From NCBI GenBank assembly GCA_028345065.1, contig JAOMCN010000019.1, positions 1 to 40,171 of the forward strand: a DNA stretch of 40,171 nt, in the 5' to 3' direction. The stretch's first letter is position 1; the number at the start of each line of letters is the position of its first letter. The notes beneath the pieces were generated by a model, which saw only the letters and a list, made by a program, of their open reading frames with translations, did no database searches and was not told where the DNA came from. The stretch comes from Rhodospirillales bacterium (GTDB lineage Bacteria > Pseudomonadota > Alphaproteobacteria > Rhodospirillales > UBA2165). Made by a program: the position numbers and the translations under genes. This document shows positions 1 to 8,803 of this stretch, one piece after another.

Positions 1-994
1 CGTCATTTAGATATTGTTTTGCTAGAGTTACACACTCATCTATATCGGAATATGCAACGATTTCCTCGCCGGGCTTGAATAATTCTTCCAGATTAATTGC
101 TGCATCGGTAAGTATCATTGAGCCGACACCGGTAACTTCAAATAGCCGTTGGTTTGAAGCAAAATTCTTTACTGCATATATATGCTTGTTCAAAATTATT
201 TTGGAGTTACGCAGGATTTGATACATAGGTACACCGAACACAGGAGGGTGAACTTCTATGCCCATAGATGGCAGTTGTTCTTCCTTCCATGGAGAATTTG
301 CCCAGACTTCAATGCCAACATTTCGACCGAGGGCCTCAATCAATTCCACCCTACCATCAAATAATTGACCGACGAAGACTAAGCCATGCTCTTTTTTTGC
401 TGGAGAAAGTTCGCCTAAGATATTGTCACGGAACCCATGGGGTAGAAGTTCAGCTGTTATTTCTTTGGATCGAAGTTCTTCGACGAGAGACATTGCACCA
501 GATATCATAAAGTCAAATCCACTAAGATCTACATTTGGTATGGCAGAGGTGACTTCACCTATTGCCATGCGATAAAGTGTTTTTACTTTTTCTAAAAACG
601 GGGCCGCAAACGTATTCACATTTGCAATCCAAATCACGTCAGGACAGTATGCTTCAATTTGTTTCTCAATAATTGATTCATACCAAGGGTTTGGATTACT
701 TGAAGATAGTGTCATTCCACCAATTTGAAATGAATTTGCATTCATTCTTAAGATCTCTTCGTGGCTATTTTCTTGGCACCAGCGAATTTGTAAGGGAGCA
801 TGATTTCCCCAAATATCTATGACGTCGTGTCCTAATTGACGGAGTGGCTCTGCCCATACAGCGGCAGTATGGAAACCGCCTTTGATGGTAGCTTCGTGTT
901 GCTCCGCATAAGACTTATTCAAAAGATCTGGATCACTTCCGTACAGCCATTGCACGTAGCCCTCATAAACAGTATCTAAAATCAAGAAGCGCAA
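1..994 (-). CDS. CgeB-like GT-B glycosyltransferase, 3'-truncated by window edge
   Basis: An open frame on the minus strand runs from 994 to the window edge (331 codons, no stop). Its C-terminal half resembles the CgeB / glycosyltransferase group 1 (PF13524-like) family: a VFVGQLFDGRVELIEALG stretch, then a segment reading ILRNSKIILNKH, and RLFEVTGVGSMILTD, the typical donor-binding end of these enzymes. The N-terminal half (LRFLILDTVYEGYVQWLYG) is a Rossmann-like strand followed by a helix. The frame opens after a TAA at 1009-1011. The only start near the N-terminus is TTG at 994-992, with an AAGAGAA-type ribosome site about 8 bases upstream; the first in-frame ATG is far inside the conserved domain. 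It probably transfers a sugar in cell-surface or protein glycosylation; acceptor unknown. Divergent from the iron operon. The family call is by recognition of pattern, and the true C-terminus is not visible. Confidence 0.75.
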   Translation of the reverse strand, partial: MRFLILDTVYEGYVQWLYGSDPDLLNKSYAEQHEATIKGGFHTAAVWAEPLRQLGHDVIDIWGNHAPLQIRWCQENSHEEILRMNANSFQIGGMTLSSSNPNPWYESIIEKQIEAYCPDVIWIANVNTFAAPFLEKVKTLYRMAIGEVTSAIPNVDLSGFDFMISGAMSLVEELRSKEITAELLPHGFRDNILGELSPAKKEHGLVFVGQLFDGRVELIEALGRNVGIEVWANSPWKEEQLPSMGIEVHPPVFGVPMYQILRNSKIILNKHIYAVKNFASNQRLFEVTGVGSMILTDAAINLEELFKPGEEIVAYSDIDECVTLAKQYLND

Positions 995-1113
995 TGGTTC
1001 TATTTCTCTTTAACCGGCTAGTTTTTGAGTTTATCCAATTCAAAAATAACACATAATAATTAATAAACATCTGATTTTAATTGAAAAATCATATTTTTGA
1101 AAATAGTAATGAT

Positions 1114-1148
1114 TTGCACTTGCAATAACGGCTGATTATCATTATATC
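1114..1148 (+). promoter_or_regulatory. Candidate sigma-70 promoter of the iron-transport operon
   Basis: Two overlapping sigma-70-like choices exist. One is TTGCAC (1114-1119), a 17-base spacer and TATCAT (1137-1142). The other is TTGCAA (1120-1125), 17 bases and TATATC (1143-1148). Either would start transcription around 1150-1160, inside the Fur-type boxes, which is the usual arrangement for iron repression. Hexamer matches are only moderate, so the promoter is inferred mainly from its position. Confidence 0.4.
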
Positions 1149-1165
1149 AGTGAGAATAATTATCA
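1133..1165 (+). promoter_or_regulatory. Two tandem Fur-type boxes
   Basis: Against the 7-1-7 Fur model TGATAAT-N-ATTATCA, the sequence TGAGAATAATTATCA at 1151-1165 matches 13 of 14 scored positions. TGATTATCATTATAT at 1133-1147 matches 12 of 14. The two are offset by 18 bases. They sit 35-67 bases upstream of an iron(III)-binding-protein gene and overlap the candidate promoter. Fur (or a Fur-family regulator) repressing iron uptake in replete cells is the natural reading; which family member binds is inference. Confidence 0.75.
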
Positions 1166-1199
1166 TTTTCATATTTATTAAAAGCAATAAAGGTAAAAA

Positions 1200-2225
1200 A
1201 TGACGCATAAAATACTAAAATCTTTTATTTTTGGAACTATTTTTATTTCATTTGCCGGTACTTTGTCGGCAAAGGAAGTCAACCTGTATTCTTATCGCCA
1301 ACCGTTTCTTATCAATCAATTTTTGAATCAGTTTACGAAGCAAACAGGCATTAAGGTTAATGTTGTTTATGCGAAGAAGGGGATGCTTGAGAGAATCAAG
1401 GCGGAAGGGCGTAACACACCCGCTGATGCTGTTCTAACAGTTGATATTTCTAGGCTCAGTGCACTAGCCAATGCTGATCTTCTCCAGCCCGTAAGCTCAC
1501 CTATTTTACACAAGAATATTCCACCACAATTTCGTCATCCTGATGGATTGTGGTTTGGTCTGACCTTGCGTGCCCGTGTTGTTTATGCCCATAAGAACAG
1601 GGTCCAAGACGATGAAATTATGACATACAGCGACCTAACCAAGCCGCGTTTTAAGGGAAAAATTTGTACACGGTCCGGGAAACATGCTTATAACCTTTCG
1701 CTTTTAGCTGCGTTCGTAGATGAAAAAGGTGAAAAAGCGGCTGAAGATTGGGTTCGTGGGCTCAAATCCAATCTTGCCCGTAGACCCAAGGGGAATGACC
1801 GCGCCCAGGTTAAAGCCATTAAAGAGGGACTTTGCGATGTTTCATTAGGTAACACCTATTATTTGGGCAAAATGGAAACTAATGATAAAAGCCCCGAACA
1901 AAAAGAATGGGCCAATTCCGTTCGTCTCCTTTTTCCCAAGTTAGGTGGGAGAGGAACACACGTAAATATTAGCGGTGCGGCGATGACAAAATATGCAAAA
2001 AACAAGCTGAACGCCAAGAAATTGCTTGAGTTTTTAAGTAGCAGTGTAGCTCAAAAAATGTATGCCGAACAGAATTTCGAGTACCCGGTAAAACCTGGGG
2101 TAGCCTGGTCGGCTAGGGTAAAGTCTTGGGGAACGTTTCTCCCGAGCGACGTAAACCTCGCAACCATCGCTAAGCACCGTTTAAAAGCAACAAAAATTAT
2201 GGATATCGTTAACTTTGACGGATAG
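1200..2225 (+). CDS. Iron(III) ABC transporter, periplasmic iron-binding protein (FbpA/FutA type)
   Basis: A 341-residue protein with a Sec signal peptide (basic MTHKILK, hydrophobic core, probable cleavage after LSA at residue 24). The mature part starts with NLYSYRQPFLINQFLNQF, characteristic of FutA/FbpA ferric-ion-binding proteins. It continues with VVYAKKGMLERIKAEG, the DAVLTVDISRL segment and the adjacent tyrosines Y220-Y221 in GNTYYLGKM, which in this family ligate Fe(III) together with an N-terminal tyrosine. It captures Fe(III) in the periplasm and hands it to the permease encoded next. An AAAGG ribosome site lies just upstream of the ATG. It is the first gene of a three-gene operon behind two Fur-type boxes. 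The symbols fbpA, futA and afuA are all used for this family, so none is assigned. Confidence 0.92.
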   Translation: MTHKILKSFIFGTIFISFAGTLSAKEVNLYSYRQPFLINQFLNQFTKQTGIKVNVVYAKKGMLERIKAEGRNTPADAVLTVDISRLSALANADLLQPVSSPILHKNIPPQFRHPDGLWFGLTLRARVVYAHKNRVQDDEIMTYSDLTKPRFKGKICTRSGKHAYNLSLLAAFVDEKGEKAAEDWVRGLKSNLARRPKGNDRAQVKAIKEGLCDVSLGNTYYLGKMETNDKSPEQKEWANSVRLLFPKLGGRGTHVNISGAAMTKYAKNKLNAKKLLEFLSSSVAQKMYAEQNFEYPVKPGVAWSARVKSWGTFLPSDVNLATIAKHRLKATKIMDIVNFDG

Positions 2226-2268
2226 GTTGCACCAAACTAAATAGTCTTTCGTTAAATGGTTTTTGCGA

Positions 2269-2294
2269 GCCGCCGTTGCAATTCCAACGGCGGC
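2269..2294 (+). promoter_or_regulatory. Intercistronic hairpin between iron-binding protein and permease genes
   Basis: A perfect 10-bp GC-rich stem (GCCGCCGTTG / CAACGGCGGC) closes a 6-base loop. It lies 43 bases after the binding-protein stop and before the permease start. No T-tract follows, so it is not a classic intrinsic terminator. Such hairpins often protect the 3' end of the upstream mRNA or cause partial termination, giving more binding protein than membrane subunits. That role is inferred. Confidence 0.65.
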
Positions 2295-2326
2295 TTAGAG
2301 CTGTTAAAGAACCCTTACTGGATCTG

Positions 2327-4036
2327 ATGATAACCGCGTTAAGATATAAAAGCTTATTTCCATTTCCTGGGCGATGGGTGAATAAAATTGATGCATGGAC
2401 GGTCGTGGCTGTCATTGTCGCAATGACAATAGCGATTCCAATTTCATTCGTAATCTGGTTGACGTTTTTCCCGACCGAAAATGTATGGCCCCACTTGTTA
2501 TCTACGGTATTGCCGCGACTGGTTGGCACGACTTTATCACTGATGCTTGGAGTTGCTTTAGGAACTTGTTTCATCGGTGTGGGCACAGCTTGGCTTGTAA
2601 CAATGTGTCAATTCCCTGGCCGTCGTTTCTTTGAATGGGCATTACTTCTTCCACTGGCTGTCCCCTCCTATGTAATTGCCTTCGTTTACACTGATCTGTT
2701 GGAATTTGCTGGTCCAATACAGGGGAGTTTACGGGGTATCTATGGCTGGAATACCCCTCAGGACTATTGGTTTCCAGAAGTTCGTTCGTTAGGCGGCGCA
2801 ACTTCCATGATGTCTCTCGTGTTATACCCCTACGTCTATCTTTTATCTCGAACAGCATTCCTTGAGCAGACGGCAGGTGTTGTAGAGGTTTCAAGAACAC
2901 TTGGGTATGGCCCCTGGAGAAGTTTTTTCGCTATCTCCGTACCACTAGCCAGGCCAGCTGTCGTTGTTGGTTTGATCCTGGTGATGATGGAGACACTAAA
3001 CGATTTTGGGACGGTCGACTTATTTGGTGTTCAGACGCTTACCCTTGGTATTTTTGATGTTTGGTTAAACATGAATAATGTTGGTGGCGCTGCGCAAATT
3101 GCGGTTGTCATGCTCATGTTAATCGCACTTCTTATTGGCATCGAACGTTTTGCCCGGCGGAAAAAAAAGTTTCATCAAACTTCCCAACGCTATAAACGTC
3201 TTGCCAGTAAAAACTTGGCCATGGGGTCTGCCATTTTGGCCTCTATTGCCTGTGCGCTGCCCATTCTTCTCGGTTTTATTGTGCCATTTTCCGTTCTAAT
3301 CGGGGACGCCACAGGATACTTTAATGACGCATTAAATGATGTGTTTCTGATTAGTGTCTGGAATAGCCTTTCACTAGCTGGTTTAGCGTCTGTTCTGGCT
3401 GTTTCGATTGGGGTATTACTGGCCTACGGAATGCGTCTCAATGGCTGGGGTATATTTGCAGCAATTACTCGGTTCGCCAGTTTAGGCTACGCCATACCCG
3501 GTGCAGTTCTGGCAATCGGTATTTTTATACCAATGGGTCTACTTGATAATAGTATAGATGAGTTCATGCGGAATAAATTTGGTATCTCAACCGGATTATT
3601 GCTTAGCGGAAGCATTGCCGCATTGACGTTTGCGTATGTCGTGCGTTTCTTGGCTTTGTCGCTGGGTTCGGTGGAGGTGAGCCTTGCTAGAATTACCAAC
3701 AACATCGATGGTGTAGCAAAGACCTTAGGAGCATCGCATGGAGCTATACTATGGCGGGTCCACCTTCCCATGATCCGAGCAAGCCTGCTGACAGGTGCAA
3801 TATTGGTATTTGTTGATGTCATGAAGGAATTACCCATGACCGTAATTATGAGGCCGTTTAATTTTGAGACTTTGGCAACACAGGTCTATCAATTTTCGGC
3901 TGCCGAACAATTTGAGCAGGCAGCTCCGGCAGCCCTCGCTATAGTTGCCTCAGGTATTATGCCTGTAATACTCTTGAGTGTTGCAATCACCAAAGTCAGT
4001 TTTGGTAGACGAGACTCATTAGGGGTAAATTTTTAA
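2327..4036 (+). CDS. Iron(III) ABC transporter permease (FbpB type)
   Basis: Fused-type inner-membrane permease of about 569 residues with two homologous halves, each a BPD_transp_1 domain of about six membrane helices. Each half carries an EAA-loop motif contacting the ATPase: EVSRTLGYGPWRSFFAISVP in the first half and VAKTLGASHGAILWRVHLP in the second. It forms the channel for Fe(III) delivered by the upstream binding protein. Start: the frame is open from a TTG at 2276, but that codon lies inside the 2269-2294 hairpin and has no ribosome site. The first ATG, at 2327, is preferred although its own ribosome site is weak. The stop overlaps the ATPase start (TAATG), which suggests translational coupling. 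Confidence 0.9.
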   Translation: MITALRYKSLFPFPGRWVNKIDAWTVVAVIVAMTIAIPISFVIWLTFFPTENVWPHLLSTVLPRLVGTTLSLMLGVALGTCFIGVGTAWLVTMCQFPGRRFFEWALLLPLAVPSYVIAFVYTDLLEFAGPIQGSLRGIYGWNTPQDYWFPEVRSLGGATSMMSLVLYPYVYLLSRTAFLEQTAGVVEVSRTLGYGPWRSFFAISVPLARPAVVVGLILVMMETLNDFGTVDLFGVQTLTLGIFDVWLNMNNVGGAAQIAVVMLMLIALLIGIERFARRKKKFHQTSQRYKRLASKNLAMGSAILASIACALPILLGFIVPFSVLIGDATGYFNDALNDVFLISVWNSLSLAGLASVLAVSIGVLLAYGMRLNGWGIFAAITRFASLGYAIPGAVLAIGIFIPMGLLDNSIDEFMRNKFGISTGLLLSGSIAALTFAYVVRFLALSLGSVEVSLARITNNIDGVAKTLGASHGAILWRVHLPMIRASLLTGAILVFVDVMKELPMTVIMRPFNFETLATQVYQFSAAEQFEQAAPAALAIVASGIMPVILLSVAITKVSFGRRDSLGVNF

Positions 4037-5097
4037 TGGGGCTGACACTTCAAGGCGTATCACATACCTATGGCGATCATAAGGTATTTGACGATTTATC
4101 GGTTACCGTCTCTCCAGGGGAAATAGTGTGTCTTCTTGGGCCATCGGGTTGTGGAAAAACAACTTTATTGCGATTAGCTGCAGGGCTGGAATTTCTGCAG
4201 GCCGGAACCATCAAACTTTCAGGTGAGGTTGTCGCCGATAATAATGGTCAAATACCCCCTGAACGGAGAGGCGTCGGTTTGATGTTTCAGGACTTTTCCC
4301 TTTTTCCTCATCTGACCGTTTCCGGTAACGTTGCATTTGGTTTGACTAAAATGCGCGCCAATGAGCGTGAACAAAGAATTACTGAAGTATTGGAACAGGT
4401 CAACATGATCCAGCTCATGGATACCTATCCTCATACACTATCTGGTGGCCAACAACAGCGTTTGGCGCTGGCGAGAGCGCTTGCACCTAGACCCGCCGTG
4501 ATGCTTCTCGACGAACCGTTTTCAGGTCTCGATCAGGGAATGCGCATTCAAATCAGGGAGGAGACACTGGGTATTTTGAAGGTATCGGGGGCAGCTACGT
4601 TGTTGGTTACTCACGATGCCGACGAGGCCATGTTTATGGCGGATCGTATATTGATTATGGGGCCGACGGGGATCTTACTTCAGGAAGGAACTCCGGATGA
4701 TATTTATCGTTTGCCAACCCACCCCTTTGTCGCTTCTTTATTTGGTCAGGTCAATCGCCTCTCGGGAGTTGTACTTGATGAAGAGGTGGCGACACCTCTT
4801 GGCATCTTTCCGGCTCTTGGTTACGAAGACGGCTGCGAACTTGATATAATTATCCGTCCAGACGGGATCAATCTTTCTGAGGGTGGCAAATTTGGAGTGC
4901 CCGTAAATATTATAAATGCTCGTCCAGTGGGAGAGAGTACCTTCGTTCGTTTTCGTACAAATGTTCAAAATACCAGTGTTCAAGAATTCCACTGCCGGCA
5001 GATCGGCGTCTTTTCAACTACGTCAGACGGCAAAATCAAGGCGATAGTCGAACCAGAAAGTACATTTATATACCGTCGTGACCAACTTGATTCCTGA
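4036..5097 (+). CDS. Iron(III) ABC transporter ATP-binding protein (FbpC type)
   Basis: 353-residue ABC ATPase with intact motifs: Walker A GPSGCGKT (residues 35-42), a Q-loop in MFQDFSLFPHLTV, signature LSGGQQQR (from residue 135), Walker B VMLLDEPFSGLD and the H-loop in VTHDADEAMFMADR. The remaining roughly 120 residues form a TOBE/regulatory domain, the usual length for FbpC/PotA-like subunits. It energises Fe(III) import through the preceding permease; start and previous stop overlap by one base. A short imperfect hairpin (AGGCT/AGCCT at 5122-5137) follows, but no convincing terminator, so readthrough into the glycosyltransferase genes is possible. Confidence 0.93.
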   Translation: MGLTLQGVSHTYGDHKVFDDLSVTVSPGEIVCLLGPSGCGKTTLLRLAAGLEFLQAGTIKLSGEVVADNNGQIPPERRGVGLMFQDFSLFPHLTVSGNVAFGLTKMRANEREQRITEVLEQVNMIQLMDTYPHTLSGGQQQRLALARALAPRPAVMLLDEPFSGLDQGMRIQIREETLGILKVSGAATLLVTHDADEAMFMADRILIMGPTGILLQEGTPDDIYRLPTHPFVASLFGQVNRLSGVVLDEEVATPLGIFPALGYEDGCELDIIIRPDGINLSEGGKFGVPVNIINARPVGESTFVRFRTNVQNTSVQEFHCRQIGVFSTTSDGKIKAIVEPESTFIYRRDQLDS

Positions 5098-5185
5098 ATC
5101 CAAAATTCTTTGGCTGCAATTAGGCTTTGAAGAGCCTCAAACACGTGTGATAGTGTCATTTTGTGTTGATTAGCAGGTACTAGGA

Positions 5186-6421
5186 ATGACAAAAAAAAGA
5201 AGGTCCCAGAAAGAGGGTATTAGGGTTCTCATTTACAGTCATGATAGTTTTGGACTGGGGCACTTGAGGCGTTGCCGAGCTATAGCTCATTCCTTGGTTG
5301 GAGAGATTAGCAAGCTATCGGTATTAATCTTATCTGGTTCGCCGATTATTGGGAGTTTTGATTTTCGGGCAAGGGTGGATTTTGTCAGGGTGCCTGGCGT
5401 TATAAAGTTACGAAACGGCGATTACACGTCCCTAAATCTTCACCTGGATATTGAACAAACGATGGCCCTAAGAGCGTCAATCATTCAGCATACAGCCGAC
5501 GTATTTGATCCAGACATATTTATCGTTGATAAGGAACCACTAGGATTGCGGGGTGAAGTAAGCGATACACTAGAGATGTTGAAGTCCCGCGGAACTCCAT
5601 TAATTCTTGGCCTGCGGGATGTAATGGACGAACCTGAGCTTTTGGTACCAGAATGGGAACGTAAGCATGTTATGCCGGCACTTAAAGATTTATACAACGA
5701 ATTGTGGGTTTATGGTTTACCACAGTTTTATGACCCACTTACGGGTGTCGAAATTCCTGATGTTATAAGGCGTAAGATAGTTTATACAGGCTATCTCAAG
5801 CACCAGGTCCCGGGAGCATTGAGTGTGAAGTCCGCTTCTGTACCAGACACACCATTTATCCTTGTAACTGCCGGCGGCGGCGGAGATGGGGATGTTTTGA
5901 TAGATTGGGTCTTAACTGCCTATGAGACAGGAATGAAGATCCCTCATCCTGCATTGATAGTGTTGGGGCCTTTCATGCATACGGATCATCAGGAGAGTTT
6001 TCTTGCCCGCATCGAAAAGCTGGAAAGTGTCTCCGCGATGACATTTTCCTCCCACATTGAGCACTTGATGGAGAAGGCAGTCGGTGTAGTGGCCATGGGC
6101 GGCTATAATACCTTCTGTGAAATTTTGTCATTCGACAAGCCAAGCATAATCGTGCCGCGCACCGTGCCGCGCCTTGAGCAGTATATCCGAGCGAGCCGAG
6201 CACAGGAACTAGGTTTGCTTTCAATGCTTCACTACGACAACGAACCTGACCCAAAAATGATGGCAACGGCGCTTTGTCAACTCACCCAGCAGAACCTACC
6301 TTCGGAAATTATTCTCCCTGGTCTTCTTGATGGTCTTCAGAATATAAATCAGCTGGTGAGCCAAAATATTGCAAAATCTCGCCGACAAGAATTACCAATG
6401 TTGGACCAGTTAAGTTCGTGA
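5186..6421 (+). CDS. MurG-like glycosyltransferase, COG4671 family (paralogue 1)
   Basis: 411-residue predicted GT-B glycosyltransferase of the COG4671 / GT28-like group. The N-terminal domain has the nucleotide-sugar-enzyme loop GLGHLRR (residues 23-29). The C-terminal domain has the glycine-rich strand VTAGGGGDGDVLIDW and the donor-binding motif MGGYNTFCEIL (from residue 304), followed by a VPRTVPRLEQ segment equivalent to MurG's base-binding loop. There is no signal peptide or membrane helix, so it should act at the cytoplasmic face. It opens a run of glycosyltransferases and has a clear paralogue at 9383-10546 with the same two motifs. Start at ATG 5186 with an AGGTACTAGGA leader. Donor and acceptor are unknown. 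Confidence 0.82.
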   Translation: MTKKRRSQKEGIRVLIYSHDSFGLGHLRRCRAIAHSLVGEISKLSVLILSGSPIIGSFDFRARVDFVRVPGVIKLRNGDYTSLNLHLDIEQTMALRASIIQHTADVFDPDIFIVDKEPLGLRGEVSDTLEMLKSRGTPLILGLRDVMDEPELLVPEWERKHVMPALKDLYNELWVYGLPQFYDPLTGVEIPDVIRRKIVYTGYLKHQVPGALSVKSASVPDTPFILVTAGGGGDGDVLIDWVLTAYETGMKIPHPALIVLGPFMHTDHQESFLARIEKLESVSAMTFSSHIEHLMEKAVGVVAMGGYNTFCEILSFDKPSIIVPRTVPRLEQYIRASRAQELGLLSMLHYDNEPDPKMMATALCQLTQQNLPSEIILPGLLDGLQNINQLVSQNIAKSRRQELPMLDQLSS

Positions 6422-6452
6422 AAACAAAGAATTATGCTGATATGTTAAGGTA

Positions 6453-7682
6453 ATGCGTGCGGCAATAATACTGAAAGGGTACCCCCGTCTGTCCGAAACC
6501 TTTATTGCCCAGGAAATCCTGGAGTTGCAGAAGCGTGGGTTATCAATGGAAATCGTATCGTTACGATATCCAACGGATAATAAAAAACACCCGATACATG
6601 ATGAGATAGTGGTACCCGTCCGTTACCTCCCGGAATACTTATACAAAGAAATTGGACGAGTTTGGAAGTCGTGGCGACGAATTCGCCGCTGGACATCCTA
6701 TCGAGATGTTTTAAGTGTGTGGTTAAGAGATTTGAGGCGGGATTTAACGTCCAATCGCATTCGACGATTTGGCCAAGCCTTGGTATTGGCGTCTGAATTA
6801 AAAAATGATGTTGATCATTTACACGCCCATTTTCTTCATACACCAGCATCAGTTACCCGCTATGCAGCTAACTTGTTAGGTATTTCCTGGAGTTGTTCGG
6901 CTCACGCTGTTGATATCTGGACGACCCCGAAATGGGAGGTGCGTGAGAAGTTAGAGAATTGCAAATGGCTGGTAACGTGTACCCGGGGAAATGAGAGGTA
7001 TCTGAAAGGTTTGGCCGAAAATCCCCTTAAGATCCATTTGGTATATCACGGTCTGGATTTGGAAAAATTTAAAATGGTAAATAGAAAGATTGAGCGAAGC
7101 TCTTGCGTTAGGCTTTTATCTGTTGGTAGAGCAGTTGAAAAGAAGGGATATAAGGATCTTTTGGCTGCCTTGGCATTACTTCCAGATAATTTAAATTGGA
7201 CATTTACGCATATAGGTGGGGGGGCCGAACTCAAACAACTGAAACGGATGACGAATTCCTGGGATGTTCCTGAGCAGATTAAATGGATTGGTCCATGTTC
7301 GCAGGAAGAAGTGATTAAAGCGTATCGCGACGCCGATATATTTGTATTGGCTAGCAAGATCGCAAAAAACGGTGATCGAGATGGATTGCCAAACGTCTTG
7401 ATTGAAGCTCAATCCCAGGGACTACCGTGTGTTTCGACACGCGTGTCCGGTATTCCTGAATTAATTGAAGACGAAGTGAGCGGGCTATTGGCTGATTCTG
7501 GCGACATCGAGGGTCTGTCGGCAAGATTACACCGTCTTATTGTGTCAACTGAATTAAGGGTCTCACTAGGAACAACGGGACAAAATTTAGTTCGTGCCAA
7601 TTTTAATTTTCACGATTGTATCGAAAACTTAACTTTATTGTTCGGCCTTCCGGCAACAAATGGTATCGACAACGTGACATGA
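6453..7682 (+). CDS. Glycosyltransferase family 4 (WcaL-like)
   Basis: 409-residue GT-B retaining glycosyltransferase. The N-terminus GYPRLSETFIAQEILEL is typical of colanic-acid WcaL-like and related GT4 enzymes. The acceptor domain contains HLHAHFLHTPASV. The C-terminal domain has LLSVGRAVEKKGYKDLLAAL and the GPCSQEEVIKAYRDADIFVL stretch. It ends with the E-x7-E donor motif around residues 310-335 (DGLPNVLIEAQSQGLPCVST, then GIPELIEDEVSGLL). It lies 31 bases after paralogue 1, and its TGA overlaps the next gene's ATG (ATGA), so the genes are very likely co-translated. It probably adds one sugar to the same product as its neighbours; substrate not inferable. Confidence 0.88.
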   Translation: MRAAIILKGYPRLSETFIAQEILELQKRGLSMEIVSLRYPTDNKKHPIHDEIVVPVRYLPEYLYKEIGRVWKSWRRIRRWTSYRDVLSVWLRDLRRDLTSNRIRRFGQALVLASELKNDVDHLHAHFLHTPASVTRYAANLLGISWSCSAHAVDIWTTPKWEVREKLENCKWLVTCTRGNERYLKGLAENPLKIHLVYHGLDLEKFKMVNRKIERSSCVRLLSVGRAVEKKGYKDLLAALALLPDNLNWTFTHIGGGAELKQLKRMTNSWDVPEQIKWIGPCSQEEVIKAYRDADIFVLASKIAKNGDRDGLPNVLIEAQSQGLPCVSTRVSGIPELIEDEVSGLLADSGDIEGLSARLHRLIVSTELRVSLGTTGQNLVRANFNFHDCIENLTLLFGLPATNGIDNVT

Positions 7683-8803
7683 ATATTGCGTTCTATTCTC
7701 CTTTGAAAGCGCCTACGTCTCGTGTCCCGTCAGGAGATCTCCGGATGGCTAACTCTTTGATTACTGCGCTAGAATCTTCAGGACATTGCGTCAAGCTTGC
7801 ATCCGAGTTTAAAAGTCGGGAGCCTATCGGAGACCCTGCCCGCCAGAAAGAGCTGCGTTTTGAAGGTTACGAAGCAGCTGAAGATCTAATAAATAAATAT
7901 GCACTTCAAGAATATTTCCCAGAACTATGGTTCACATACCATGTATATTATAAGGCCCCTGATTGGATTGGCCCGTTAGTCGCCAAGGAATTGAACATTC
8001 CATATGTAATAGCCGAGGCGTCACACGCGCCCAAGAGAGCGGGTGGACCTTGGAATATGAATCATCAATGTGTTGAGAATTCCATCAAGGAAGCAGATTT
8101 GGTGGTTGGGTTAAATTCCCTGGATGAAGGATGTGTTAAACCCTTGTTACATGAGAATACCAAATACCTACAGTTGAAGCCATTTATCGATTTGCCGAGT
8201 GAAAAACTAACAAGAAAGAGCGATAAGAGAAGCGCCTTTGCTAGAGACATGAATTTGAATACTGATCACATTTGGTTCCTGACTGTGGCTATGATGCGCA
8301 AGGGTGCAAAACACAAATCATACGAAATGTTAGCAAAATCCCTTCACTCCATCAAAAAATCTGGTTGGCAATTGCTTGTTGCTGGGGACGGTCCCGTTCG
8401 ATCGGTTGTTGAGGCTCTCTTTGATGGTTTGCCTACAACCTTTGTCGGGCAACAAGAGCAGCCTACCATCTCTAATTTGATGACGATTTCTGATGTATTC
8501 TTATGGCCGGCAATTGAGGAAGCTTACGGAATGGCGATGCTTGAAGCGCAAGGCCACGGACTACCTGTTATTGCGGGAAACACTGGGGGTGTGGGTGACA
8601 TCATTCGGGATGGTGTCACCGGAACATTGACCAAGGTGGGGGATGTGGCAGCTTTCTCGAACGCCATTCGGCAATTAATGGATGCTCCAGAAATATTGGC
8701 CAAAATGGGTTTGCAAGCTCAGTCAATTGTTAAACGAGATCACTCGATATCGGGTGCAGCGCAACAACTAGATACTGCTCTAACGGGGCTTATAAGTGGT
8801 TAA
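7679..8803 (+). CDS. Glycosyltransferase family 4
   Basis: About 374 residues. The start is ATG 7679, which overlaps the preceding TGA as ATGA. The frame stays open upstream to an ATG at 7616, but that would overlap the previous gene by 67 bases, while MNIAFYSPLKAP is the normal N-terminus of this family. GT-B features: an N-terminal strand plus GDLRMANSLITALESSGH; a C-terminal domain with VAGDGPVRSVVE, FVGQQEQPTISNLMTISDVF; and the donor motif EEAYGMAMLEAQGHGLPVIA near residues 280-300. Third glycosyltransferase of the run; its stop overlaps the phosphatase start. Specific sugar unknown. Confidence 0.86.
   Translation: MNIAFYSPLKAPTSRVPSGDLRMANSLITALESSGHCVKLASEFKSREPIGDPARQKELRFEGYEAAEDLINKYALQEYFPELWFTYHVYYKAPDWIGPLVAKELNIPYVIAEASHAPKRAGGPWNMNHQCVENSIKEADLVVGLNSLDEGCVKPLLHENTKYLQLKPFIDLPSEKLTRKSDKRSAFARDMNLNTDHIWFLTVAMMRKGAKHKSYEMLAKSLHSIKKSGWQLLVAGDGPVRSVVEALFDGLPTTFVGQQEQPTISNLMTISDVFLWPAIEEAYGMAMLEAQGHGLPVIAGNTGGVGDIIRDGVTGTLTKVGDVAAFSNAIRQLMDAPEILAKMGLQAQSIVKRDHSISGAAQQLDTALTGLISG

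Noticed and set aside
182-510. Two short plus-strand open frames (60 and 80 codons)
   Set aside because: They lie antisense within the CgeB-like glycosyltransferase, have no ribosome sites and no recognisable sequence.
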